Positions 9,611 through 18,619 of a DNA stretch of 64,000 nucleotides are shown here, in pieces. The stretch is taken from assembly GCF_017309185.1 (NCBI RefSeq), contig NZ_JAEKJZ010000001.1:1-64000 (forward strand). Reading direction: 5' to 3'. Positions within the stretch are counted from its first letter, which is position 1. The number at the start of each line of letters is the position of its first letter. Made by a program: the position numbers and the translations under genes. The notes below the pieces were generated by a model that was not told where the DNA came from, did not search any database, and saw only the letters and a list, made by a program, of their open reading frames with translations. The DNA is from Roseibium aggregatum. Its GTDB lineage: Bacteria > Pseudomonadota > Alphaproteobacteria > Rhizobiales > Stappiaceae.

Positions 9611-10891
9611 ATGCTGGACATGGTCGAGACAGGGACGACGGCGGACCTGATGGCGGAGATCGGACGGCGCGCCCGTGCCGCCGCGCGCATCCTCGCCACC
9701 GCTCCAGCGGAGGTAAAGAACAGCGCCCTGACCGCGATGGCGAAGGCCGTGCGCGAAGCGATGCCCGAGATCCTTGCCGCGAACCGGCTCGATGTCGAGG
9801 CCATGAAGGCCGGAGGACAAACGGCCGCCTTTCTCGACCGGGGCACGCTCAGCGAGGAGCGGATCGAGGCGATCGCGGGGGCGCTTGAGGACATCGTCAG
9901 GCTCGACGATCCGGTCGGCGGCGTCATCGCGGCCTGGGAGCGGCCGAACGGGCTCAAGATCGAGCGGGTTCGCACGCCGCTCGGTGTCATCGGTGTCATC
10001 TACGAGAGCCGTCCCAATGTCACGGCGGATGCCGGTGCGCTTTGTCTCAAGGCGGGCAACGCGGTCATCCTGCGCGGCGGTTCCGACACCATTCACTCCA
10101 ACAAGGCGATCCATGCAGCCCTGGAACAGGGTCTGCGCGAAGCCGGCCTGCCGGCGGACGCCATTCAGGTCGTGCCGGTGACCGACCGGGCGGCCGTGGG
10201 GGAAATGCTGCGCGGGCTCGACGGAAACCTCGATGTCATCGTGCCGCGCGGCGGCCGCAGTCTTGTGGAACGGGTCCAGACCGAGGCCCGCGTGCCTGTC
10301 TTTGCCCATCTTGAAGGGATCGTCCATCTCTTCGTCGACAAGTCCGCCGAACTGGATAAAACGGTCGACATTGTCGTGAACTCCAAACTGCGCCGCACCG
10401 GGATCTGCGGCGCCCTGGAGACGCTGCTGGTGCATGAGGACGTGGCGGACAGCTATCTGCCGGCGATCGTCAGGGCGCTGCAGGAAAAGGGCTGCGAGAT
10501 CCGCGGCGACGAGCGCGTGCAGGCGCTTTGCGGCGATACCGTACCGGCCGGCGAAGACGACTGGTCGACGGAATATCTGGACAAGATCCTGTCGGTGAAA
10601 GTGGTGCCGGACCTGGATGCGGCGATGGAGCACATCGCCACCTACGGCTCGAACCACACCGACTGCATCGTGACCGAAGACCAGGCGGCGGCGGACCGGT
10701 TCCAGCGGGAAGTGGATTCAGCCATTGTCCTGCACAACGCCTCCACCCAGTTCGCCGACGGCGGCGAGTTCGGCATGGGCGCGGAAATCGGCATCGCCAC
10801 GGGCCGCATGCATGCGCGCGGACCGGTCGGCGTCGAACAGTTGACCAGTTTCAAATACAAGGTGCGCGGCACGAGCCAGACGCGTTCATGA
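9611..10891 (+). CDS. proA: Gamma-glutamyl phosphate reductase
   Basis: Reduces gamma-glutamyl phosphate with NADPH to glutamate semialdehyde, the second step to proline. The 426-residue protein is an aldehyde-dehydrogenase-fold enzyme. It shows [18 protein letters not shown], the IVPRGG segment and the catalytic Cys in [10 protein letters not shown]. The conserved end ([17 protein letters not shown]) is intact. It follows proB by 50 bases, and its stop overlaps the nadD start in ATGA. Confidence 0.97.
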   Translation: MLDMVETGTTADLMAEIGRRARAAARILATAPAEVKNSALTAMAKAVREAMPEILAANRLDVEAMKAGGQTAAFLDRGTLSEERIEAIAGALEDIVRLDDPVGGVIAAWERPNGLKIERVRTPLGVIGVIYESRPNVTADAGALCLKAGNAVILRGGSDTIHSNKAIHAALEQGLREAGLPADAIQVVPVTDRAAVGEMLRGLDGNLDVIVPRGGRSLVERVQTEARVPVFAHLEGIVHLFVDKSAELDKTVDIVVNSKLRRTGICGALETLLVHEDVADSYLPAIVRALQEKGCEIRGDERVQALCGDTVPAGEDDWSTEYLDKILSVKVVPDLDAAMEHIATYGSNHTDCIVTEDQAAADRFQREVDSAIVLHNASTQFADGGEFGMGAEIGIATGRMHARGPVGVEQLTSFKYKVRGTSQTRS

Positions 10892-11535
10892 GCCCACTGA
10901 CCATCGGGTCCGGACTTGGCCGTGACTGGCTGAAGCTGCCGCATGCGGAGGCGGGCAACCGCATCGGCATTTTCGGCGGTTCCTTCAATCCGCCCCATTC
11001 CGGCCACCGGCTTGTCGCCCTCACCGTGTTGAAGCGGCTCGGGCTCGATCAGGTCTGGTGGTTCGTGACGCCCGGCAATCCCCTCAAGAGCCATTCGGAT
11101 CTGGCTCCCCTGGAAATGCGCCTGCACATGACAAGCGCGCTGGCCGATCATCCGCGCATGAAGGTGACCGCCTACGAGTCGGTTCTGGGCACGCCTTACA
11201 CCGCCAAAACGATCATGGCGCTGCGCGCGATGCGCCCGGCCGTGCGATTCGTCTGGGTCATGGGCGCCGACAATATGGCGGGTTTCCATCGCTGGCAGGA
11301 CTGGCGCGCCATTGTCGGTTCCGTTCCGCTCGCCATTGTCAACCGTCCCGGCGCCTCCCTGTCCGTGCTCTCGTCACCGATGGCAAAAGCGTATGAAAAA
11401 TATAGACTTCCTGAAGACGAGGCCGGTCTTTTGCCGGATATGGAACCTCCGGTCTGGACGTTTCTGCACGCGCCGCTGGACCCGGTTTCCTCGACCGAAC
11501 TGCGGCGCGAACCGGCTGGAAGAAGAGCGGATTAG
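10888..11535 (+). CDS. nadD: Nicotinate-nucleotide adenylyltransferase
   Basis: Makes deamido-NAD from nicotinate mononucleotide and ATP. The 215-residue protein has the nucleotidyltransferase motif [12 protein letters not shown] with its HxGH, then [15 protein letters not shown], and ends with the SSTELRR motif. The start at ATG 10888 overlaps the proA stop; the longer frame back to 10528 lies inside proA. In this lineage nadD, rsfS and rlmH usually lie in a row, as here. Confidence 0.95.
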   Translation: MSPLTIGSGLGRDWLKLPHAEAGNRIGIFGGSFNPPHSGHRLVALTVLKRLGLDQVWWFVTPGNPLKSHSDLAPLEMRLHMTSALADHPRMKVTAYESVLGTPYTAKTIMALRAMRPAVRFVWVMGADNMAGFHRWQDWRAIVGSVPLAIVNRPGASLSVLSSPMAKAYEKYRLPEDEAGLLPDMEPPVWTFLHAPLDPVSSTELRREPAGRRAD

Positions 11536-11554
11536 CCATGAAGTGCCGGCTGTC

Positions 11555-11584
11555 TTGAAAATGCCAAAGGGTAAGCGGTATGAT
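11555..11584 (+). promoter_or_regulatory. Candidate promoter for rsfS-rlmH
   Basis: TTGAAA at 11555-11560 and TATGAT at 11579-11584 with an 18-base spacer, located in the 215-base gap after nadD. It faces rsfS. The match is good but unsupported beyond consensus. Confidence 0.4.
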
Positions 11585-11750
11585 AGGGGCGGTCGCGGAG
11601 AGCGCGGCCGAGGTACGGTCAACCGGTCCTGCATCCAAAACGGGTGACGTATAGTCGGACGTTCGGTTCGTGACGACGTTGGGCGCAGGACGGCAGAAAC
11701 GGCGAAAGGCACTACACCTGACCATGACCTTTGAAAGTGGGCGGACAGCT

Positions 11751-12134
11751 ATGTCCACTCCTGTACAGGCTTCCGTAAGCGCTGATCTTGCGGCAGACCT
11801 TCTCGATACGGTTCTCGCTAGTCTTGAAGATTCAAAAGCCGAGGACGTAACTACTCTCGACATCGCAGACAAGAGTTCCCTGGCCGATCACATGGTGATC
11901 GTGTCCGGACGTTCCCACCGCCATGTGGGCGCGATCGCGGACCATTTGCTGAAGGACCTCAAGTCGGCGGGCACCGGCCATGTCAAAGCCGAGGGCTTGA
12001 GCACATGTGACTGGGTGCTGATCGATGCGGGCGATGTGATCGTTCACATTTTCCGTCCGGAAGTGCGCGGCTTCTACAATCTCGAGAAGATGTGGGCGCC
12101 GGAGACGGACGAAGCGCCGCATTTTATCGGCTGA
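11751..12134 (+). CDS. rsfS: Ribosomal silencing factor RsfS
   Basis: Binds L14 on the 50S subunit and blocks joining with 30S during slow growth. From ATG 11751 the protein is 127 residues. It carries the DUF143 features DIADKSSLADHMVIVSGRS, STCDWVLIDAGDVIVHIFRPEVRGFYNLEKMW in order. ATG 11724 would add nine residues and is an equal alternative; the frame to 11670 is less likely. It lies between nadD and rlmH, its usual place. Confidence 0.93.
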   Translation: MSTPVQASVSADLAADLLDTVLASLEDSKAEDVTTLDIADKSSLADHMVIVSGRSHRHVGAIADHLLKDLKSAGTGHVKAEGLSTCDWVLIDAGDVIVHIFRPEVRGFYNLEKMWAPETDEAPHFIG

Positions 12135-12216
12135 GCATTTGAGGTCCTGGACGTCAGGGCCTCGGTTTGCCGATGACGTAGAGTAAATTACCGGAGCGGG
12201 CTCCGGCGGGGAATTC

Positions 12217-12699
12217 ATGCGCTTCACGCTATCCTGCATTGGCCGGATGAAGGCCGGTGCGGAACGAGATCTTCTCGACCGCTATCTCGACCGGGCACGC
12301 AAGACGGGCAGGGCGCTTGGCGTGACCGGGATCGCGCTTGTCGAAATACCGGAAAGCCGCGCCCAGAGGCCGGAGGCGCGCAAGGCGGACGAAGCCGGAT
12401 CTCTTCTGGCGGGCATTCCGGCCGGAGCGCGCCTGGTCGTTCTCGATGAAAACGGCAAAAACCTGACCAGTCCGGCCTTTAGCGACAGGCTGGACACCTG
12501 GAAGAACGAAGGCGTTCCGGAAGTCGTCTTTGCGTTGGGAGGGGCGGACGGCCATGGCGCAGAGGTTCTGGCCAGGGCCGATCTGAAACTGGCGCTGGGG
12601 GCGATGACATGGCCACACCAGATCGCCCGCATTCTTCTCGCCGAACAGATCTACCGGGCGTTGACCATTCAGTCCGGCCATCCCTACCATCGGATCTGA
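12217..12699 (+). CDS. rlmH: 23S rRNA pseudouridine-1915 N3-methyltransferase RlmH
   Basis: A SPOUT-fold methyltransferase that uses S-adenosylmethionine to methylate pseudouridine 1915 in helix 69 of 23S rRNA. The 160-residue length is typical. The knot motif FALGGADGHG and the C-terminal LTIQSGHPYHR are both present. It follows rsfS by 82 bases. Confidence 0.96.
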   Translation: MRFTLSCIGRMKAGAERDLLDRYLDRARKTGRALGVTGIALVEIPESRAQRPEARKADEAGSLLAGIPAGARLVVLDENGKNLTSPAFSDRLDTWKNEGVPEVVFALGGADGHGAEVLARADLKLALGAMTWPHQIARILLAEQIYRALTIQSGHPYHRI

Positions 12700-12780
12700 C
12701 CTTGCAACCGAGTTTTGCGAAGGTGGCTGGAGCGCAACCGGTTCTACGGGGCGCGTCATGCCGCGAGAGTTGACCGAGAA

Positions 12781-13278
12781 ATGACCGACATACCGATCCT
12801 CACGACCGGCAGGCTGATCCTGAGGCCCATGCGCATGGCCGATTGGCCGGACTATCTTGCCTTCATGCGGACGGACCGCTCCGTCGGCATGGGAGGGCCT
12901 TTTGAGCTGAAAATGGCGTGGGCCCTGTTTTGCCACGATATGGCGCAGTGGCCGTTGATGGGCCATGGCGCGCTGATGCTTGAGGACAGGAAATCGGGGG
13001 ATTGCCTTGGCCAGGTCGGCATAAACCATGGGCCGCTGTTTCCCGAACATGAACTGGGCTGGTTTGTCTATCCCCACGCCGAAGGCAAGGGTCTGGCGTT
13101 TGAGGCTGCGGAACGGCTCGTGGCCTGGGCGCGGGAGCTTCGCCAACTGCCCGGTCTTGTCAGCTATGTGGATCGCGACAATCTGCGTTCCAGGAACCTC
13201 GCCGAACGTCTTGGCGCCAGACTGGACGACCAAGCTGAACGGCCGGAGCCGGAAGACCTCGTCTACCGGCATTTCTAG
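12781..13278 (+). CDS. GNAT-family N-acetyltransferase
   Basis: A 165-residue RimJ/RimL-like acetyltransferase (TGRLILRPMRMADWPDY, ELGWFVYPHAEGKGLAFEAA, NLRSRNLAERLGA). The glycine-rich acetyl-CoA loop is shorter than in the four upstream paralogues. ATG 12781 is preferred; a TTG at 12715 would add 22 residues without resemblance to the family. It sits alone between rlmH and the envC-like gene, with unknown substrate. Confidence 0.82.
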   Translation: MTDIPILTTGRLILRPMRMADWPDYLAFMRTDRSVGMGGPFELKMAWALFCHDMAQWPLMGHGALMLEDRKSGDCLGQVGINHGPLFPEHELGWFVYPHAEGKGLAFEAAERLVAWARELRQLPGLVSYVDRDNLRSRNLAERLGARLDDQAERPEPEDLVYRHF

Positions 13279-13619
13279 AGACTGCTGCCATGAAAGTGCC
13301 TTTACCCGGGGTTCATGCCTTGCCCGTTGCCTGAAAGCTGCATCGTCCGCTCCGCACCCTTTTGCCGATGAAGCGCATTGTGAAGTCCGTGGAATGCGTC
13401 AATATGCCGAAAATGGCCGGTCTGCCCGTATGTCGCCTCATTCACGCCGTAACGAAAGACTGGGGCGGAAGGACTTGTGGGAGCTTCCGCCGGTCGGCCG
13501 GACAAACAAGGTAAACGGTTCGTTAACGCTGTATGTGTAAACCGCATAGGTTGGTAACCTTTTGGAGCTTGGGCAGGGTGAAGCCGGATCGCATCAGGGT
13601 CATGCGTTCAGGACTTGAG
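13279..13619 (+). other. Gap upstream of the envC-like gene
   Basis: About 340 bases without a convincing gene. The part nearest the envC-like gene (13505-13555) is richer in A and T and probably holds its promoter, but no clear -35/-10 pair stands out. Confidence 0.4.
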
Positions 13620-14978
13620 ATGCGGAAAACCAGACCGCTCTTGAGTGCGGCTGTTTTTGCTCTGTGCCTTTTGCCGATGCACGCGGTGGCGACGGAAAAC
13701 GCCGACGAGGCGTCCGAGGCGAACGCCACCGAAACTGCCGGCGTCTCGCCGGAAATGGGCGCCGTTCTCAACCGGAAGAAACAGCGCGAACAGGAACTGG
13801 CGGCCCTTTCCCAGGACATAGATGTGTCCTCCGACCGCCAGGCCGCCATTGCGCGGGAAATCCGGTCCCTGGACCGGGACCGGGAAACGCTGAACGCGAA
13901 AATCATCAGCACCTCCGACACGATCAAGGGACTGGAAACCGAACTGAGCGCCACGGAGCGCCGGCTGAGGAGCCTGGGTGAGAACGAAGACGCGGTGCGT
14001 CTGTCGCTCATCGCGCGCCGCGACGTATTGTCCGAGGTGCTGGCCGCGCTGCAGAGGATCGGCAAGCGCCCGCCACCGGCCCTGGCCGTTCGGCCGAGCG
14101 ATGCCCTGTCGGCGGTGCGCAGTGCGATTCTCCTCAATGCGGTCATGCCCGAACTGAAGGTCGAAACGGAAGCGCTTGCCGCCGACCTGGAAGAGTTGCA
14201 CCGCTTGAAAGCGGTGATCGCAGAGGAAAAAAACCGGCTTCGCGGCGATGCCATGCGGTTGGCTGAGGAAAAGTCCCGTCTTGAGCTTCTCTTGAGCGCG
14301 AAAAGGCAGGAGTATTCCAAATCGGTGCGAAGTCTGGAGCAGGAAAAGCGGCGGGCTGAGGAATTGGCCGAGCGGGCCGGGTCGCTCAAGGACCTGATCG
14401 CGGGCCTTGAAGCCGAGATAGACAGCGCGCGCGAAGCGGCGGAAAAATCGCGCAGGGCGGCTGAAGAGGCCAGGCGGAATGCCTCGCGCAATTTTGATCC
14501 GTTTTCTGATCCGGGAAGACTGGCTCCGGCGATTCCCTTCCAGGAGGCGAAAGGCCAGCTTCCGCAGCCGGTTTCGGGAACAGTGCTGAAAGGGTTCGGT
14601 GAGGAAGATGAATTCGGTGGAGAGACGGAAGGACAGTCTATCGCCACAAGGCCGGGATCTAATGTAACCTCGCCGGCGGATGGCTGGGTGGTCTATTCGG
14701 GACCGTTCCGTTCCTTCGGCCAGCTGTTGATCTTGAATACGGGCGACGGCTACCATGTGCTCCTGGCCGGGATGGACCGGATCGATGCGGAACTGGGGCA
14801 ATTCGTTCTTGCCGGGGAACCGGTTGGCGTTATGGGCGCGACCCAATGGGCGAGCGCTTCGACATTCGGCTTGGGTTCGACCCAGCCGATACTATATGTA
14901 GAATTTCGGAAGGACGGCCGCGCGATCGATCCCACGCCTTGGTGGGCGCGCACAGAAGAAGAAAAGGCTCGCGGATGA
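13620..14978 (+). CDS. Murein hydrolase activator, EnvC-like, degenerate LytM domain
   Basis: An exported protein predicted to activate cell-wall amidases at the division site. ATG 13620 gives a signal peptide (MRKTRPLLSAAVFALCLLPMHAVA). ATG 13602 is possible. Residues of about 50-300 are long coiled coils rich in Glu, Arg, Ala and Leu. The final 120 residues are a peptidase M23-like domain. The usual zinc ligands are missing: there is no HxGxD near the start of the domain and no HxH-type end (GDGYHVLLAGMD instead). Loss of zinc ligands is the known mark of activators rather than enzymes. It overlaps ctpA in ATGA, a common pairing. Confidence 0.9.
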   Translation: MRKTRPLLSAAVFALCLLPMHAVATENADEASEANATETAGVSPEMGAVLNRKKQREQELAALSQDIDVSSDRQAAIAREIRSLDRDRETLNAKIISTSDTIKGLETELSATERRLRSLGENEDAVRLSLIARRDVLSEVLAALQRIGKRPPPALAVRPSDALSAVRSAILLNAVMPELKVETEALAADLEELHRLKAVIAEEKNRLRGDAMRLAEEKSRLELLLSAKRQEYSKSVRSLEQEKRRAEELAERAGSLKDLIAGLEAEIDSAREAAEKSRRAAEEARRNASRNFDPFSDPGRLAPAIPFQEAKGQLPQPVSGTVLKGFGEEDEFGGETEGQSIATRPGSNVTSPADGWVVYSGPFRSFGQLLILNTGDGYHVLLAGMDRIDAELGQFVLAGEPVGVMGATQWASASTFGLGSTQPILYVEFRKDGRAIDPTPWWARTEEEKARG

Positions 14979-16303
14979 TACGGAAAGCTTCTCTGCTGCT
15001 GGTCGGTGCCCTGATGGGAGCCGCGGCGGTGACGACAATGACCCAGGTGCCGATCAACGTGTCGGTGGCCGCAAATGCCGCGGCGACGGACACCTACCGG
15101 CAGCTCAACCTTTTCGGTGATGTGTTCGAAAGGGTTCGCTCGGACTATGTGGAGGTTCCGGACGACGCCCAGCTGATCGAAAGCGCCATCAATGGCATGC
15201 TGACATCCCTTGATCCGCACTCCAGCTACATGTCGCCGAAAAGCTTCCGCGACATGCAGGTGCAGACACGCGGCGAGTTCGGCGGTCTTGGCATCGAGGT
15301 CACCATGGAAGAGGGCCTCGTCAAGGTCGTCTCCCCGATTGACGACACGCCCGCAGCGAAGGCCGGCGTTCTGGCCGGCGATCTGATCACCTATATCGAC
15401 GGCGAACAGGTTCAGGGCCTGACCCTGAACGAAGCCGTCGAGAAAATGCGTGGCCCGGTCAACACGGACATCATCGTTACCGTCCGGCGCAAGGGCCGCG
15501 CGGAGCCGTTCGACATCACCATCACGCGCGACATCATCCGCATCCGCTCCGTCCGCTGGCGTGAGGAAGACGATGTCGGCTACATCCGCGTCACCCAGTT
15601 CAACGAGCAGACCTTCGACGGCCTGAAGGAAGGTATCGAGGAAACCACGGCCAAGATCGGCGAGGACAAGCTGAAAGGCTACATCATCGATCTGCGCAAC
15701 AACCCGGGCGGTCTTCTGGATCAGGCCATCGCCGTGTCCGACGCCTTCCTGGATCGCGGCGAGATCGTCTCGACCCGCGGACGCGAAGCCGAAGAGACCC
15801 AGCGTTACAACGCGCGTGCCGGCGACCTCACCAACGGCAAGCCGGTCATCGTGCTGGTCAACGGCGGTTCGGCCTCCGCGTCTGAAATCGTCGCGGGCGC
15901 GCTGCAGGATCACCGCCGGGCGACCATCCTCGGGACGCGGTCCTTCGGCAAGGGCTCCGTGCAGACCATCATCCCGCTCGGCGCCAATGGCGCGATCCGC
16001 CTGACGACGGCGCGCTACTACACCCCGTCGGGAACCTCCATTCAGGCCAAGGGTATCGTGCCGGACATCGAGGAACTGCAGGAACTGCCGGAAGAACTGG
16101 TCGGCCGGGCCGAAACCAAGGGCGAAGCCGGTCTGCGCGGCCACCTGGAGGCTGACGGCGAGGAAGAATCCGGCAGCCAGGCCTATGTGCCTTCGGACCC
16201 GGAGGACGACAGCCAGTTGAACCTGGCGCTGGACCTGCTGCGCGGCATTCAGGCGAACAGCGCCTTCCCGCCGGTCTCCGACAGCGCGGCTGTCAAAAAC
16301 TGA
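14975..16303 (+). CDS. ctpA: Carboxy-terminal processing protease, S41 family
   Basis: A periplasmic serine protease that trims exported proteins and cell-wall enzymes. The 442-residue protein starts at ATG 14975, overlapping the previous stop. It has an N-terminal signal or anchor (SLLLVGALMGAAAVTTM) and the family segment LNLFGDVFERVRSDYVE. A PDZ domain lies around 95-170 (GGLGIEVTMEEG). The S41 catalytic part has Ser 301 in NGGSASASE and Lys 326 in FGKGSVQ. It is probably one transcript with the envC-like gene. A hairpin at 16312-16336 follows. Confidence 0.96.
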   Translation: MIRKASLLLVGALMGAAAVTTMTQVPINVSVAANAAATDTYRQLNLFGDVFERVRSDYVEVPDDAQLIESAINGMLTSLDPHSSYMSPKSFRDMQVQTRGEFGGLGIEVTMEEGLVKVVSPIDDTPAAKAGVLAGDLITYIDGEQVQGLTLNEAVEKMRGPVNTDIIVTVRRKGRAEPFDITITRDIIRIRSVRWREEDDVGYIRVTQFNEQTFDGLKEGIEETTAKIGEDKLKGYIIDLRNNPGGLLDQAIAVSDAFLDRGEIVSTRGREAEETQRYNARAGDLTNGKPVIVLVNGGSASASEIVAGALQDHRRATILGTRSFGKGSVQTIIPLGANGAIRLTTARYYTPSGTSIQAKGIVPDIEELQELPEELVGRAETKGEAGLRGHLEADGEEESGSQAYVPSDPEDDSQLNLALDLLRGIQANSAFPPVSDSAAVKN

Positions 16304-16311
16304 CCTTTAAG

Positions 16312-16336
16312 GCGTGCCGGCCCTCGTCCGGCACGC
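16312..16336 (+). terminator. Hairpin after ctpA
   Basis: A nine-base-pair perfect stem (GCGTGCCGG with CCGGCACGC) and a seven-base loop just after the ctpA stop. It lacks a proper T-run, so it may act as a pause or RNA-stability element rather than a full terminator. Confidence 0.4.
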
Positions 16337-16412
16337 GTATTTCCGTTCTCGTTCTGCGTAATCCGTAACCAAAAAACGCCGGCTCCCCGCCGGTCATAAG
16401 GCTCAGGACGGC

Positions 16413-17558
16413 ATGTCGAGCGAAGATCTCACAGCTCCCCTAGGAATGGGAAAACGGCGGCTGGTCCGGCTGCCGTTCGGCCTGATCGGTGCCGGTCTGT
16501 TGAGCGTGCTGGCGACGACCATACTTGTCTGGATCGTCGTCGTGGACGATCCCTACGGCGGCGAACCGGTGGCCGTTCTTCCGCTCGACGCGATTGTCGA
16601 GGGCGTGACGTCCCAGGACATCGAGGTTGTCGAGATTCGCCCGGGCATCGGCGAGGATCTCGGTCCCAACCTTCGCCCTGGGTCCGACAAGGATCTCCTC
16701 GGACCGCGCTACGAGATGGTTCAGCGGCCTGACGGGCGCGGTCCCGAGGAACCGGTGACGGAGTTGTCCATCAATCCGGATACCCGTGTCATAGAACGCA
16801 CCGACGTCGGTTTCCTGCCGAAAATCAGCGATGCCGGCGTGCGTCCGCTCGACGCCTATTCCCGGCCGGTCGTGCGCGAGTTTACCTCCATTCCGAAAAT
16901 CGCGGTGATCGTAAACGGCCTGGGACTGAGCGAGACGGGAACGCAGAATGCCATAGACCGGCTGCCGCCGGATGTCACCTTCGCCCTGGCGCCCTATGGC
17001 CAGGACCTGGATCTATGGATGCAGCAGGCCCGCACGAAGGGGCACGAACTCCTGCTGCAACTGCCGCTCGAGCCGTTCGATTTTCCCGACAACGATCCCG
17101 GTCCCCACACGCTTCTGGTGAGCCTGAGGCCGGATGAAATGGTCAACCGGCTGTCGTTTTTGCTGACGCGCGCCACCAATTATGTCGGAACGATCGCGGA
17201 TATGGGCGCACGTTTCACGTCGACCAAGCCGTCCATGGACTTCCTACTTGGCAAGCTGAAAGAACGTGGGCTGATGTTCATCGACAACGGAACGTCGTCG
17301 CGCAGCATCGCGTCGGAAGCCGCGAACGAATCCCGGACGCCCTTCAGCGGCGTGGACGTGGTGCTCGATGAAGTGCCGAAGGAAGACAGCATCGACGCGA
17401 AACTGTTGCAGCTCGAAGGCGTTGCCCGGACCAGAGGCGTTGCGGTGGCGGCCGGTTCGGCGCTTCCCGTCACTGTTCGCCAGCTTGAAAAGTGGGTAAG
17501 AGACCTGGAAGAGCGCGGGTTGCAGCTGGTGCCGATCAGCGCAACCATTGACCGATAG
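16413..17558 (+). CDS. Divergent polysaccharide deacetylase family protein
   Basis: A 381-residue protein of the YibQ/DUF610 group. A cytoplasmic N-terminus is followed by one membrane segment (about 22-45, [20 protein letters not shown]), so the rest lies in the periplasm. The domain starts around 165 ([20 protein letters not shown]), with [18 protein letters not shown] and [32 protein letters not shown]. These are family landmarks, but the canonical NodB metal-binding His pair is not seen. Its position after ctpA and before rppH is common in this lineage. Its substrate is unknown. Confidence 0.88.
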   Translation: MSSEDLTAPLGMGKRRLVRLPFGLIGAGLLSVLATTILVWIVVVDDPYGGEPVAVLPLDAIVEGVTSQDIEVVEIRPGIGEDLGPNLRPGSDKDLLGPRYEMVQRPDGRGPEEPVTELSINPDTRVIERTDVGFLPKISDAGVRPLDAYSRPVVREFTSIPKIAVIVNGLGLSETGTQNAIDRLPPDVTFALAPYGQDLDLWMQQARTKGHELLLQLPLEPFDFPDNDPGPHTLLVSLRPDEMVNRLSFLLTRATNYVGTIADMGARFTSTKPSMDFLLGKLKERGLMFIDNGTSSRSIASEAANESRTPFSGVDVVLDEVPKEDSIDAKLLQLEGVARTRGVAVAAGSALPVTVRQLEKWVRDLEERGLQLVPISATIDR

Positions 17559-17596
17559 TCCGGGACCATGCCCGAGGTATTGAAACAGGTGATTGC

Positions 17597-18127
17597 GTGA
17601 CAAAGTTAGAACTCGGGCCGGGTTTTCCGGAACCGCAGGAAGGTCTGCCTTATCGACCCTGCGTCGGTATCATGTTGATCAATCCGGAAGGCAGGGTCTG
17701 GATCGGAAGCCGGGACGACGGCGCGAACACCTCGATTTACGAATACTCCTGGCAGATGCCCCAGGGCGGCATCGACAAGGGCGAAACGCCCGAGCGGGCG
17801 GCCCGGCGTGAACTTTACGAGGAAACATCGGTTCGCTCCGTCACGCTCCTTGAGGAAGCCCCGGAGTGGTTTGCCTACGACTATCCGGAGGATGTCGCGC
17901 GCTCGACCCGCAAGGGGAAATACCGGGGCCAGGCGCAGCGCTGGGTCGCCTATCGCTTCGACGGCCGGGAAGACGAAATCGACATTCTGACGCCGCCGGA
18001 CGGCCACACCGCCGAATTCAGCGCGTGGCGCTGGGAAGCGGCCGCCCGCCTGCCGGAGCTTATCGTCCCCTTCAAGCGCCCGGTCTACGAACGCGTGGTC
18101 GCGGCCTTTTCCCATCTGACGGCCTGA
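17597..18127 (+). CDS. rppH: RNA pyrophosphohydrolase
   Basis: A Nudix hydrolase that removes pyrophosphate from the 5' end of RNA and so triggers decay; the older name is NudH/IalA. The 176-residue protein starts at GTG 17597. The Nudix box is complete: [20 protein letters not shown] and then TSV, about residues 57-79. The region [13 protein letters not shown] is typical of RppH. It follows the deacetylase gene by 38 bases. Confidence 0.95.
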   Translation: MTKLELGPGFPEPQEGLPYRPCVGIMLINPEGRVWIGSRDDGANTSIYEYSWQMPQGGIDKGETPERAARRELYEETSVRSVTLLEEAPEWFAYDYPEDVARSTRKGKYRGQAQRWVAYRFDGREDEIDILTPPDGHTAEFSAWRWEAAARLPELIVPFKRPVYERVVAAFSHLTA

Positions 18128-18225
18128 AGAGGGGGCGGGCGCTTCAGCCGGTTCCCGGCTCCTCCAGTACAATGCTGCGGTTTCCCGCCGTCGCGGGTAT
18201 GGCACTTGCACCGGGCACTGCCGAG

Positions 18226-18336
18226 CTCCCTCTTCCATTGTGAGAGGGCTGGGGTGAGGGGGCAAACCCCCGAAAATGTCGGAGAGGTCCAAACCCCTCT
18301 CCCGGCGCGAGTGCCGGCCTGTCCCCATGGGAGAGG
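18226..18336. repeat. Intergenic palindromic element after rppH
   Basis: CTCCCTCTTCC...GAGAGGGCTGGGGTGAGGG on one side and CCCCTCTCCCGGCGCGAGTGCC...GGGAGAGG on the other. It contains internal hairpins, for example CCCTCT/AGAGGG at 18228-18248. This pattern resembles short dispersed intergenic repeats common in alphaproteobacteria. It lies in a 490-base gap with no gene. Confidence 0.55.
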
Positions 18337-18457
18337 TGCCTCTGCGGCAATCAAAAACGCTCTCGATCAGGCGCAACTCCCTTGAGAGGAAAAAACCGGA
18401 TACCAACGTCTGTATGGACAATCCCGCGTAACGTCCGCTAGTCAGCAATGTCTCTTG

Positions 18458-18478
18458 GTTTCATGTCGTTTTTGAAAC
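18458..18478. promoter_or_regulatory. Candidate operator upstream of formate dehydrogenase
   Basis: A perfect interrupted palindrome, GTTTCA-N9-TGAAAC, 140 bases ahead of the formate dehydrogenase start. The size and spacing fit a dimeric regulator site. No regulator gene is adjacent, so the factor is unknown. Confidence 0.35.
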
Positions 18479-18619
18479 AGACAGGCCCGGAGTGCATCGC
18501 TACGATCCCGGCCAGCGAAAGCGGTTCGGCGGTGCGAAGGGCGGTCGGACCCGCGTGAAGAAGAACTGGGGCGCACGGGCCTTTCCTCCGGCGGTCCTGA
18601 GAAATTTGGAGGGACGTCA

